From Sphingomicrobium sp. (GTDB taxonomy: Bacteria; Pseudomonadota; Alphaproteobacteria; Sphingomonadales; Sphingomonadaceae): a DNA stretch of 64,000 nt. Numbering within the stretch: the stretch's first letter is position 1; every line of letters starts with the position of its first letter. Of this stretch, positions 1-11,058 are shown piece by piece. The notes under the pieces were generated by a model. It was not told the origin of the DNA, ran no database searches, and saw nothing but the letters and a program-made list of their open reading frames with translations. A program made the position numbers and the translations under genes. The stretch is from NCBI GenBank assembly GCA_030447545.1, contig JAUJOV010000003.1, positions 60,704-124,703 on the forward strand, given 5' to 3'.

Positions 1-462
1 GTGCGGGTGATCGACGAGAACGGCGAGAATCTGGGCGTGATGTACACGCGCGAAGCGATCGAGCAGGCGGCCGGGGTCGGGCTGGACCTGGTCGAGATTT
101 CCCCCAACGCCGACCCGCCGGTCGCCAAGTTCCTCGACATCGGCCGCTACAAATATGAGGCGCAGAAAAAGGCCAACGAGCAGCGCAAGAAGCAGAAGAC
201 GCAGGAGATCAAGGAGATCAAGATGCGTCCGAACATCGACGACCACGACTATGACACCAAGATGAAGAAGGTGTTCGAGTTCCTCGAGGAGGGGGACAAG
301 GTGAAGGTCACGATGCGCTTCCGCGGCCGCGAGATGGCGCATGGCGAGCTCGGCATGGCGGTGCTTCGGCGGGTTCAGGACCAGACCGCCGAGATGGCCA
401 AGGTCGAGGCTCACCCGCGCATGGAAGGCCGGCAGATGCTGATGGTGCTCGCGCCCAAATAG
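1..462 (+). CDS. infC: Translation initiation factor IF-3, 5'-truncated by window edge
   Basis: IF-3 binds the 30S subunit, prevents premature 50S joining and checks initiator tRNA selection. The reading frame is open from base 1, and the visible 153 residues start inside the N-terminal domain ([12 protein letters not shown]). They run through the lysine-rich linker ([15 protein letters not shown]) and the complete C-terminal domain ending MLMVLAPK. The family is usually about 170-180 residues, so roughly 20 N-terminal residues and the true start lie upstream of the window. The GTG at base 1 is therefore unlikely to be the start. The stop codon falls inside a short tandem repeat that continues into the next intergenic space. 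Confidence 0.95.
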   Translation: MRVIDENGENLGVMYTREAIEQAAGVGLDLVEISPNADPPVAKFLDIGRYKYEAQKKANEQRKKQKTQEIKEIKMRPNIDDHDYDTKMKKVFEFLEEGDKVKVTMRFRGREMAHGELGMAVLRRVQDQTAEMAKVEAHPRMEGRQMLMVLAPK

Positions 463-505
463 CACCCGCTGCCCAAGTAGCACCCGATGCCAAGTAGCAC
501 CCGCT
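453..505. repeat. Three imperfect tandem copies of an 18-bp unit
   Basis: The unit CCCAAGTAGCACCCGCTG is repeated about three times (18, 18 and 17 bases) with one or two substitutions. The first copy contains the last two codons and the stop of infC, and each later copy repeats an in-frame-looking TAG. It looks like a local slippage duplication of the gene end. No hairpin or promoter is obvious in it. Confidence 0.75.
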
Positions 506-534
506 GTTCGCCCGAGGGGGAGTTTTTCCGAAGA

Positions 535-3365
535 ATGTCGAAATCCGGCTGGCTGCTGTCCGCAGCCCTGTTCACTGTCACGTGCCCCGCCCATGCTCAG
601 GACGCCCAGAGTGAGCCTGAGACTGACACCGACCGGCAGGCGGCGCAGGCGACCGAGGACGCGACCGCACAAGGCGCGGCCGTCGACGTCGCTGCCCTCG
701 AGGCGCAGCCGGTCGATTCTGCCGACATCATCGTCACTGCGACCCGCCGCAACGAGGCGCTTTCGGACGTTCCGCTTGCCGTCAGCGCGGTGACTGCCGA
801 GCGGCTCGAATATAGCGGCGCGAGCGACATCAGGCAGCTCAACCAGCTGTCGCCCTCGCTTCTGGTTTCCTCGACGGGCTCGGAATCGGTCGGCGCCGTC
901 GCGCGCATCCGCGGCATCGGCACGGTGGGCGACAATCCGGGGCTCGAAAGCTCCGTCGGCCTATTCATCGACGGAGTCTATCGCTCGCGCACCGGACTCG
1001 GCTTCACCGAGCTCGGGCCGCTCGACCGCATCGAGGTGCTGCGCGGTCCGCAGGGCACATTGTTCGGCCGCAACACGTCGGCCGGGCTGATCTCCGTGAT
1101 CACTGCACGGCCGCTGTTCACGCCGATGGCCGCGGGCGAGGTCAGCATCGGCAATTACGGGATGCGCCGGCTCGAAGGCAGCGCCACCGGGCCTGTCGGC
1201 GGGAGCGTCGCTGCCCGACTCGACGCCGTGACCATGAAGCGCGACGGCTTCATCGAGGACGCGATCTCCGGCCGCGACTTCAACGACCGCAACCGCTGGC
1301 TGCTGCGCGGGCAGGCGCTGTTCGAGCCGAACGACGATTTGTCCGTGCGCCTGATCGCCGACTACTCGCACCGCGACGAGGAATGCTGCGCGGCCGTTTT
1401 CCTGCCGACTCGCGACGTCGTTGCAAGCGGCGCCGGCGGAGTGACCACCCAGCCGTCGACCATCGCCGCGATCGAGCGCGGCCTTGGCGCCGTGATCGAC
1501 GAGGACAGCTTCGAGCGCAACACGTCGATTACTCCAGGCCGCAATTACGACAATGAGGTCGATGACGGCGGCCTGTCGGGCGAGCTGGTCTATGATTTGG
1601 GCCGCGCGGAGCTGACCTCGCTGACCGCGTACCGGGTCAACGACCTCGTGCGTGGCCAGGACCTCGACTACAACCGGCTCGACATCCTGTTCCGCGACAG
1701 CGACGGCAGCGCGGGCAACCGGTTCAGGACCTTCACCCAGGAACTGCGACTGCAGGGCGAAGCATTCGGCGGCCGGCTCGACTGGCTTGCAGGCGGCTAT
1801 TTCGCGGATGAGAAGCTGCGGGCGCGCGACAATCTCAGCTACGGCGCCGACTATGCGAGCTACGCCAACTGCCTGGTCGCAGCCAGCTTCGGCGTTCGCG
1901 ACCACGCCCGCGCTGCTCGCGCCGACCTCGCCGACATGCTTCAATCCGGCCGCCGCGGGCGCGATCCTGCCGCTGCTTCCCGCCGCTCAGCAGCCGGTGC
2001 TCGCGGCCTTGCGCGGCTTGGCGCTTTCGCCGCGCCGATGTTCACCAACAGCGGCTTTTTCAACCTCGCGACCGGTTCGGCCCGGCCTAAGCCTCGACGA
2101 TTGCTGACGCAGGATGAGTTCGATCAGAAGACGCAACTGGGCGCTGTTCACGCACAACATCTTCGCGTCGCCGACGGCCTCGATGTGACCCTCGGCGCTC
2201 GCTACACGCGCGAGCGCAAGACGCTCGACGCGGACCTCACCGACGGCAATGCGGTGTGCACCTTCTTCGCCGCCGCGATTGCAGGGCTGCAGGGTCTGCC
2301 CTGCGTGCTTCCGAGCGCGCCGGGCGGTGCGTTCCGGATCGACGACAGCCGCAGCGAGGGCAAGCTCTCGGGCACCGCAATCCTCAGCTACAAATTCTCC
2401 GACTTCCTGACCTATGCGAGCTATTCGCGCGGCTACAAGGCGGGCGGGTTCAACCTCGACCGGTCGGGGCTGAGGCGAAGCAACGGCAATGGCGCGATCT
2501 GCGTCAGCGCGGCGCAGCCCGGTTGCGGCAGGCATCGCGGCGCGTCGGGCGAGGATTTGCAGTTTGAGCCGGAGATCAACAACGCCGTCGAGCTCGGCGT
2601 GAAATATAATGGGCGCGGGTTCGACGCGAACGTTGCCTTTGTTCCGCCAGCTGTTTCGCGATTTTCAGCTCAACACGTTCAACGGCGTCAACTTCATCGT
2701 CGAGAACATCAACAGCTGCGAGGATGATCTCGGCGGCGCCGACGAGGACAATGTCGCGGCGAGCGGCGCTGCGCAGCGGCGACACGCGCGCGGGCGTCGA
2801 AAGCAAAGGCGTCGAGGTCGAGCTGTTCGCGAGGCCGATCGCCGACGTCAGCTGGAACTTCGGGGCGGTGTACGCGAATACGCGCTACCGCGACGACCTC
2901 GTCGGACGCGACGGACGGCCGCTTGCGCCGCCGCTGTTCCAGCTTCCGGGACGGCGGCTGTCCAACTCGGCGCAATGGACCGCGACGACTTCGCTCGCCT
3001 GGACTCCGCCGATCGGCGGGACGGGCATGCGCGGGCTGTTCTATGTCGACGCGCGGTACATGAGCGCGTTCAACACGGGGTCGGACCTGGACGTGGAAAA
3101 GGGGCAGGACGCGTTCACGGTGCTCAATGGCCGGGTCGGCATCCACGGCGCCGATCAGGCCTGGGGTGTCGAGCTGTGGGCTCAGAACCTGACCGACACC
3201 GACTACACGCAGGTGGCGTTCGACGCGCCGCTGCAGGGCTCGGGGACCGAGCGCGCCGTGCGCCGCGGTTTCATCCCGCGCGCGACCCAGCTCTACGGCG
3301 CGTTCCTCGGCGAGCCGCGCACGCTCGGGCTGACTCTTCGCGCGAGGTGGGGAGCGCCGCGCTAG
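535..3365 (+). CDS. TonB-dependent receptor (frame broken several times)
   Basis: Outer-membrane receptor for energised uptake of siderophores, vitamins or oligosaccharides; the substrate cannot be told. The likely start is the ATG at 535, giving the signal peptide MSKSGWLLSAALF..AHAQ. The ORF track begins earlier at 487, but that extension has no signal-peptide character. A plug domain follows (DIIVTATRRNEALSDVPLAV; VLRGPQGTLFGRNTSAG), then a long beta-barrel ending in LRARWGAPR. The barrel part changes frame near 1.9-2.1 kb and again near 2.62 and 2.75 kb. Joining the frames gives a normal receptor of about 940 residues. The last four bases (CTAG) are shared with the stop codon of glnD on the other strand. 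It is either a pseudogene or, more likely, affected by sequencing indels. Confidence 0.85.
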
Positions 3366-6075
3366 GCGGCCTTGGCTTCGTCGACCTGCCGCGCCGCGTC
3401 GAGCAGCGCGCTGCGCAGCTGCTCGATGTCATCCGGCCCAAGCCTGCGGCCGTCGGCGCGCGTAAGGTAGAACACGTCGACCGCGCGCTCGCCATAAGTC
3501 GCGATATGCGCCGAATGGATTCGGTGGCCGTGGGCGTAGATCGCGCCGGCAAGCCCCGCGAGCAGGGCGGGCCGGTCGCGGGCGTTGACCTCGACCACCG
3601 TTGTCCTGCTCGACGCGCGCTCGGCAATGGCGACGAGCGGCGCGACCTTGAACGCGGCGGTCCGCGCCGGGCTCGCTGCGCGCGGCAGCGCCGGCGGCTC
3701 CTCGGCGCCAAGCGCGCTCTCGACCGCCCGAACCAGCCGGTTCCTCAGGCGCCGGTCTGAATAGGCGCGGCCCTGGCCGTCCTGGACGAGCAGATTGTCG
3801 AGCGCCATTCCGTCGCGCGTGGTGTGGATTCGCGCATCGATGATGCTTGCGCCGGCCGCCGCGAGCCCCGCGCAGATCCGGTAGAACAGGCCCTCGCGGT
3901 CGGGCGCGAACACGCTGATCCGAGTCGCGCCGCTGTCGGGATCGTCCTCGGCGATCACGCTCGGCACGGGATCGCCGATGCGCGCCTCGGCGCATGCGAC
4001 CTGCCGCGCATTGGCCAGCTGCAGCTCGAACGGCTCGGCCAGCCAGTAGCTGTCGGGAAGGCGGTGCGCCTGGGCCTTTGCCGCGCTCGCCTTCCAGCCG
4101 AGCGTCTCGGCCAGCCTGCGCTGCCGCTCGACCACCAGGTCGCGCCGGCCGCGTTGCTTGTGGCCGAGCCGAAGCCGGTCCTCGGCCGCCTCGAACAGGG
4201 TACGCAGGAGCGCGCGCTTCCACTCGCTCCAGGTGCCCGGCCCGACCGCGCGGATGTCGACCACGGTCAGGATCAGAAGCAGTCGAAGCCGCTCGGGGCT
4301 TTGCACCCGCGACACGAAATCCTCGATCGTCTTCGGGTCGGCGAGGTCGCGCTTGAACGCCGTCGAGCTCATCAGCAGATGGTGCCGCACGAGCCAGGCG
4401 ACCATTTCGGTCTCGGCCGGGTCGAGCCCGAAGCGCGGGCAGAGCTTGAGCGCCACCTGCTCGCCGAGCACGCTGTGGTCGCCGCCGCGGCCCTTGGCGA
4501 TGTCGTGGAGAAGCACTGCGACATAGAGCGTTCGGCGCGAGCCGATCTGCTTGAACAGAGCCGTCGAGAGCGGGTGGTCGTCCTTCAGCTCGCCGCGCTC
4601 GATCGCCGCGAGCAGCCCGATCGCGCGGATCGAATGCTCGTCGACCGTATAATGGTGGTACATGTCGAACTGCATCTGGGCGACGACACGGCCGAAGTCG
4701 GGGACGAAGCGGCCGAACACGCCCGATCTCGTTCATCCAGCGAAGCACCGTCTCGGGCGAGTTGATGCAGGTCAGCACCTCGAGGAACAGCGCATTGCGC
4801 GCGGATCCCTGCGCACCTTCTCGTCGATCAGCCTGGCGTCGCGCGAGGCCGCGCGCATCGCCGCCGGATGGATCTCGAGCTGCTCGCGCGCGGCAAGCGC
4901 GAACAGCTCGATCAGTCGCACCGGCTCTTTGGCGAAATAATCGTCGCCGGGGATCGACAGCCGGCCGCGGTCGAGCACGAAGCCGGCCAGGCGCCTCGGG
5001 CGGCGGCGGATGGTCGGAAGGGCGAAGCGCGTGCCTTTTCGCCCCAGCTGCTCGTCGAGCTGCGCGAGGAAGACGCCGGTGAGGTCGCCGACCGCCTTTG
5101 CGTTCAAAAATAGAATTGCATGAAGCGCTCGACCGCGGATTTCCCCGGCCGGTCGGCGTAGTGCATGGCTCGCGCAATCTGCTTCTGGTGGTCGAAGCCG
5201 AGCCTTTCCTCGGCGCGGCCGGCCGACAGATGGTGTGGCAGCGCACCGCCCAGAAGAAGCGCTCGGCGCGCTCGAAGCGCCGGAACTCGGCGGCGCTGAA
5301 CAGGCCTGCGCGCACCAGTCCGCGGGCTCCTCGACCCCGTGCACATATTTGCCGATCCAGTAGAGCGCGTGCAGGTCGCGAAGCCCGCCCTTGCCGTCCT
5401 TGACGTTGGGCTCGACCAGGTAGCGGCTGTCGCCCATGCGCTTGTGGCGCTCGTCGCGCTCGGCGAGCTTGGCGGCGACGAACTCGGCCGCGGTGCCAGC
5501 GACGAGCTTCGACCGGAAGCGCTGCATCGCCGCGGCGAAGATCGCCTCGTCGCCCCAGATCAGGCGTGCTTCGAGAAGGCGGTGCGCACCGTCATGTCGC
5601 CGTGGCGAGCGCCATCAGCTCGTCGATCGAGCGGATCGAATGGCCGACCTTGAGCTTCAGGTCCCACAGCAGATGGAGCATCGCCTCGACGCATTGCTCG
5701 GTCCCCGGCGACCGCCTGTCGAGCGTCAGGAACATCAGGTCGACGTCGCTGAACGGCGCCATTTCGCCGCGCCCGGTCCCGCCGAGGCCGACGATGGCAA
5801 CCTGCTCTTCATTGTCGCAGGCGATGAAGTCATGCGCGAGGCGAACCAGCTGGTCGTGCAGATAGGCGGTCGCTCGAGGCGCGGCGCGGCCGCGGTCGGG
5901 GTTGGCGCAGAGCCGGCGGGCGACCTCGGCGCGGCCTTCGTCGAGCGCGTGCCTGAGGATGTTCGCGCCTCTGCGTGGCGCGCGTCCGCCTTGAGCGCGG
6001 CAAGCTCGTCGGCGAGCGAGCGGCGGTCGATGATCGCGCGCGGCGGTTCTCGACCGTATCGAAGCTGCGGCTCAT
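3362..6075 (-). CDS. glnD: Bifunctional PII uridylyltransferase / uridylyl-removing enzyme (frame broken)
   Basis: GlnD reads glutamine level and adds or removes UMP on PII proteins, steering nitrogen metabolism. Domains seen in order: nucleotidyltransferase ([20 protein letters not shown]), GlnD helical region ([19 protein letters not shown]), HD hydrolase ([15 protein letters not shown]) and two C-terminal ACT domains ([39 protein letters not shown]). The start is taken at the ATG at 6075 ([13 protein letters not shown]), which overlaps the mutS stop as ATGA, so the two genes are transcribed together from mutS. The C-terminal 450 residues form one clean ORF, but the N-terminal half is split by at least five single-base shifts between 4.7 and 6.0 kb. 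Sequencing error is the likely reason. Confidence 0.9.
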
Positions 6076-8686
6076 CTGCCCTGCTCGGCGGCCAGCCGCT
6101 TGAGCGCGTAGAGCGCCTCGAGCGCGTCGCGCGGGCTCAGCGCGTCGGGATCGATGGTCTCGAGCGCCTCGGCCAGCGGATCGGCCGGCTGCTCGGGCTC
6201 GGCCGCGGCGAACAGCGGCAGATCGTCGAGCCCGGCCGCGATCCCGCCGGTCGCGTCGCGGCCGGCTCGAGCTTGCCGAGCACCGATTTCGCGCGCGCGA
6301 CCACGCGCGGCGGGAATCCGGCGAGCTTGGCGACGGCAATTCCGTAGCTGCGGTCGGCGGCGCCGTCGGCGACCTCGTGGAGGAGGACGAGATCGCCCTT
6401 CCACTCGCGCGCCCGGACGTGGTGGAGCGACAGGCAGTCGAGCCGGCCGGCGAGCCGGGTCAGCTCATGATAATGGGTCGCGAACAGCGTCCGGCAGCGG
6501 ACCTCGTCGTGCATCGCCTCGACCACCGCCCAGGCGATCGCGAGCCCGTCATAGGTCGAGGTGCCGCGGCCGATCTCGTCGAGGATGACGAGGCTCTGGG
6601 CGTCGCCTGCGCGAGGATCGCGGCGGTCTCGACCATCTCGACCATGAAGGTCGAGCGGCCGCGCGCGAGATTGTCCGAGGCTCCGACGCGGCTGAACAAT
6701 TTGTCGACGATGCCGACCTTCGCGCGAGCCGCGGGGACGAAGCTTCCGGCCTGGGCGAGCACGGCGACGAGCGCCGACTGGCGAAGGAAGGTCGACTTGC
6801 CGCCCATGTTGGGCCCGGTGATCAGCCACAGCCGGTCGTCCAGCCCGAGCCTCAAATCGTTGGCGACGAAGCGCTCGCCGGTCGAGCCGAGCGCCGCTTC
6901 GACGACCGGGTGGCGGCCGGCCTCGACCTGGAGGCACGGCTGCTCGACGATGCGCGGCTTGTCCCAGCCGCCTTCGGCCGCCCGGCTCGCGTGGCTTGCG
7001 GCGACGTCGATGCGGGCGACGGCTTCGGCGGTGCCGAGGATGCGCGAGGAAGCTGCGAAGGCCGGCTCGCGTGAGCTGCTCTCGGCACCGCCTCGGCGGC
7101 GAGCGCGTGCGCTCCGGCCTCGACGACGCGGCTCGCTTCCTCGTGGAGCTCGGGCGAATTGAAGCGCACCACGCCGGCGAGCGTCTGGCGATGGGTGAAG
7201 CCCGATCGGGCGCCATCAGCTTGTCGGCGTGCCGCGCGGCGATCTCGACATGATAGCCGAGCACTGCATTGTGCCGGATCTTCAGCGAGGGGATCCCGGT
7301 CGCCTCGCGGTAGCGGTTTTCGAGCGCCGCGATCGCTCGGCGGCCGTGCGCGGCGGCGTCGCGAAGCGAGTCGAGCGCCTCGTCATAGCCTTGAGCGATA
7401 TAGCCGCCCTTCGATGAGTCGAGCGGCGGCGAACCGACCAGCGCCCGGGCGAACTGCTCGACCAGCGGCTCGTGACCGCGCAGGCGAGGCAGAGGGTCTC
7501 GAGCAGCGGCGGGCGGTCGGGTTCGCGCGCAAGTTCATCGCCCAGGGCCGACGCGGCAGCGAGGCCGTCGCGCAGCAGCGCGAGGTCGCGGGGGGTTCCG
7601 CGCCCGGCGGTCAGCCGCGCGAGCGCCTGCGCGAAGTCGGGCATCGCTTTCAGCGCCGAGCGCACCCGCTCGCGCTTCGGGCGTCCTCGTGCAGCCATTC
7701 GACCAGGGCGAGGCGCGCCTCGATCGCGCGCTTGTCGGTCAGCGGGGCGGAAATGTCGGAGCCGAAGCAGGCGGCGGCCGGCGGCGCTCTGGCAGCGGTC
7801 GATCTCGCCGAGCAGGCTTCCAGCGACGCTGCCGGCGATCGAGCGGGTGAGCTCGAGGCTGTCGCGCGTCGCCGCGTCGATCGCCATGTGCGCGAGCCGC
7901 GACACGCGGCGCGGAGCGTCGAGCAGCGTGCCGGCGCCCTTTTGCGTCGAGTCGAGATAGGCGAGCAGGCCGCCGGCGGCAGCGAGCTCCGCTCGGCCCG
8001 GGCTGCCGATCCCGTCGAGCGTTGCAAGCCCGAAGCGGCTTTTGAGCGCGCGTTCTCCGGCGAGGCTGTCGAAGCCCTCGTCGCGCCGGGTGGTCTTGAT
8101 GCCGGGGACCGCTGCCTCGGCCACGACTTCGGCGGGCGCCAGTCGGGCAAGCTCGGATGCGAGCTCGCCGGGCCCGCAGGCGATCAGCTCGAAGCGGCCG
8201 GTCGAAATGTCCGCGGCGGCGATCGCCCATTCGTCGCCCCGGACGCCGATCCGGGGTCGCCCGCGCGCGCGACGGCAGCGAGCCAGTTGGCCGCGCCGGA
8301 GTCGAGCAGGGTCTCCTCGGTCAGGGTGCCGGGGTGACCAGTCGGACGATCGCACGGTCGACCAGCGCCTTCGAGCCGCGCGCCTTGCGCGCTTGCGCCG
8401 GGCTTTCGGTCTGCTCGGCGATCGCGACGCGGTGCCCGGCGCGGATCAGCCGGGCGAGATAGGATCTGGCCGCGTGGATCGGCACTCCGCACATCGCGAC
8501 CGGCTCGCCGTCGGCCTCGCCGCGCTTGGTCAGCGCGATGTCGAGGCAGGCCGCGGCGATCTTGGCGTCGTCGAAGAACAGCTCGAAGAAATCGCCCATC
8601 CGGTAGAACAGCAAGGCATCGCCGGCCTCGGCCTTGAGCCGCCGGTACTGGGCCATCATCGGAGTGGGTGCGTCGCAGCGCGCCAT
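6072..8686 (-). CDS. mutS: DNA mismatch repair ATPase MutS (frame broken)
   Basis: MutS recognises mismatches and small loops after replication and recruits MutL. The N-terminal mismatch-binding domain has the Phe-x-Glu mismatch-contact motif within [14 protein letters not shown]. The C-terminal ABC-type ATPase shows Walker A ([10 protein letters not shown]), the signature/Walker B region ([16 protein letters not shown]) and the following His loop (FATHYHEL). The start chosen is the ATG at 8686 (MARCDAPTP); the ORF track runs upstream of it without family similarity. Total length is about 870 residues, normal for the family, but the reading frame changes about seven times, near 8.32, 8.26, 7.7, 7.48, 7.27, 6.6 and 6.27 kb. 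Its stop overlaps the start of glnD, so the two form one operon. Confidence 0.9.
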
Positions 8687-8780
8687 CGAGGAAAATCGTA
8701 GCCGCTCGGGACCCGCGGTGCGACTCCGCAATTGATCCGGCGTTACTCTTTTCCCCCCAGGAGTTCGCTAAGGCGCGCCC

Positions 8781-11058
8781 ATGTCCGAAAGCAACGTCAG
8801 CTTCTCCGAAGCCGAAGCGCTCGATTTCCATGCGCGCGGCCGTCCGGGCAAGATCGAGATCGTCGCGTCCAAGCCGATGGCGACCCAGCGCGACTTGAGC
8901 CTCGCTTATTCGCCCGGGGTCGCGGTGCCGGTGCGGGCGATCGCCGAGGATCCGGCGCAAGGCCTACGACCTTACCGCCAAGGGCAATCTCGTCGCGGTG
9001 ATCTCCAACGGCACCGCGATCCTCGGGCTCGGCAATCTCGGCGCGCTTGCCTCCAAGCCGGTGATGGAAGGCAAGGCGGTGCTGTTCAAGCGCTTCGCCG
9101 ACGTCGATCTGATCGACATCGAGGTCGCGACCGAGGACTGCAAGGCGTTCATCGACGCGGTCGCCCTGCTCGAGCCGAGCTTCGGCGGGATCAACCTCGA
9201 GGACATCGCCGCTCCCGACTGCTTCGAGATCGAGCAGACGTTGAAGGAGCGGATGAACATCCCGGTGTTCCACGACGACCAGCATGGAACTGCGATCATC
9301 ACCGCGGCGGGGCTGATCAACGCCTGCCATCTGACCGGCCGCGACTTCGGCTCGATCCGGGTGGTGGTGAACGGCGCGGGCGCAGCGGCGATCGCCTGCA
9401 CCGAGCTCATCAAGGCGATGGGCGTGCGGCACGGCAACGTGATCATGTGCGACCGCAAGGGCGTGATCCACAAGGGCCGGACCGACCTCGACCAGTGGAA
9501 GTCGGCGCACGCCGCCGAGACCGACGCGCGCACGCTTGGCGAGGCACTGGTCGGCGCCGACGTGTTCCTCGGCCTGTCCGCCGCGGGCGCTCTCAAGCCG
9601 GAGATGGTCGAGGGCATGGGCGCGCAGCCGATCATCTTCGCGATGGCCAACCCGGACCCCGAGATTCGGCCCGAAGATGCCAAGGAAGTGCGGCCGGATT
9701 CGATCATCGCCACCGGGCGCTCCGACTATCCTAACCAGGTCAACAATGTGCTCGGCTTCCCGTTCATCTTCCGCGGGGCGCTCGACGTGCGCGCCACGCG
9801 GATCAACGACGAGATGAAGATCGCTGCGGCGCACGCGCTTGCCGAGCTTGCCCGCGAGCCGGTGCCCGAGGAGGTCGCGGCCGCCTATGGCGGGCGATCG
9901 CAGAGCTTCGGGCGCGATTACATCATCCCCGCGCCGTTCGACCCGCGGCTGATGGAGGTGGTTGCTTCGGCAGTGGCCGAGGCCGCCGTCGCGACCGGAG
10001 TCGCGCAAAAGCCGATCGCCGACATGGAGAGCTACCGTACGACGCTCCGCGCACGGCTCAACCCGACGGTCACCGTGCTGAGCCTCGCCTATGAAGCGGC
10101 GCGCGCGAACCCCAAGCGCGTGCTGTTCGCCGAAGGCGAGGAGCCGAACGTGCTTCGGGCCGCAATCGCCTTCAAGGAAGCGGGCTATGGAACGCCCGTG
10201 CTGGTCGGGCGCGAGGAAGTCTATGACCAGCTGCGCGAGCTCGGGGTCGAGCACCCGCACGAATATGAAGTGCTCAACAGCCGCAACTCGCCGCTGGTCG
10301 GGCGAGCGGTCGAGCACATCTACAAGAAGCACCAGCGGCACGGCCTTCTGCAGCGCGAGATCGAGCGGATGGTCAACCAGGACCGCAACTATTTCAGCGC
10401 GGCGATGCTCGCATTGGGCGAGGGCGACGCGATGATCACCGGCACCACGCGGCCGTTCAGCCAGTCGCTGAAGCAGGTGCGGACCATCATCGACGACGAG
10501 CCCGGGGCAACTCCGTTCGGGGTGAACCTGGTGGTCGCCCGGCACCAGACGGTGCTGATTGCCGACACGGCGGTGACCGAGCGGCCGGAGGCCGAGCAGC
10601 TGGCCGCGATCGCGTTGCGCTCGGCGGGTTTCGCCCGGCGAATGGGGCTCGAGCCTCGCGTCGCGTTCATCTCGTACACGACCTTCGGCAACCCGCCGGG
10701 CGTGCATATCGAGCCGCTGCGCGGGGCGGTGAAGCTGCTCGACGGGCTTCGCTGCGACTTCGAATATGAAGGCGAGATGGGCCCGGACGTCGCGCTCAAC
10801 TACGAGATGCAGAAGCGCTTCTACCCGTTCAGCCGCCTCAGCGGGCCGGCGAACGTGCTGGTCATGCCCGGGCTCCAGTCGGCGAACCTGACGGCGAAGA
10901 TGCTGAGGGAGCTGGGCGGCGAAAGCGTGCTCGGCCCGTACATCCTCGGCCTCGAGCTTCCGGTGCAGATCGCGCCGATGACGGCAAGCGCTTCAGACCT
11001 GGTCACGCTCGCAGTGCTCGCTGCCCTGGGAGCGCGCGAGCAGCGCGCCAACGCTTAG
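8781..11058 (+). CDS. maeB: NADP-dependent malic enzyme with C-terminal phosphotransacetylase-like domain (one frame shift)
   Basis: Oxidative decarboxylation of malate to pyruvate with NADP, feeding gluconeogenesis and NADPH supply. About 400 N-terminal residues are the malic enzyme ([48 protein letters not shown]). About 330 C-terminal residues are the phosphate acetyl/butyryltransferase-like domain typical of MaeB proteins ([21 protein letters not shown]-type loop; [17 protein letters not shown]), thought to be regulatory rather than catalytic. The frame changes once near 8.96 kb (the sequence reads AIAEDPA, then should continue [14 protein letters not shown]). The rest, 686 residues, is one ORF. 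The divergent neighbour is mutS. The stop is shared tail-to-tail with rsh (TTAG). Confidence 0.93.
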
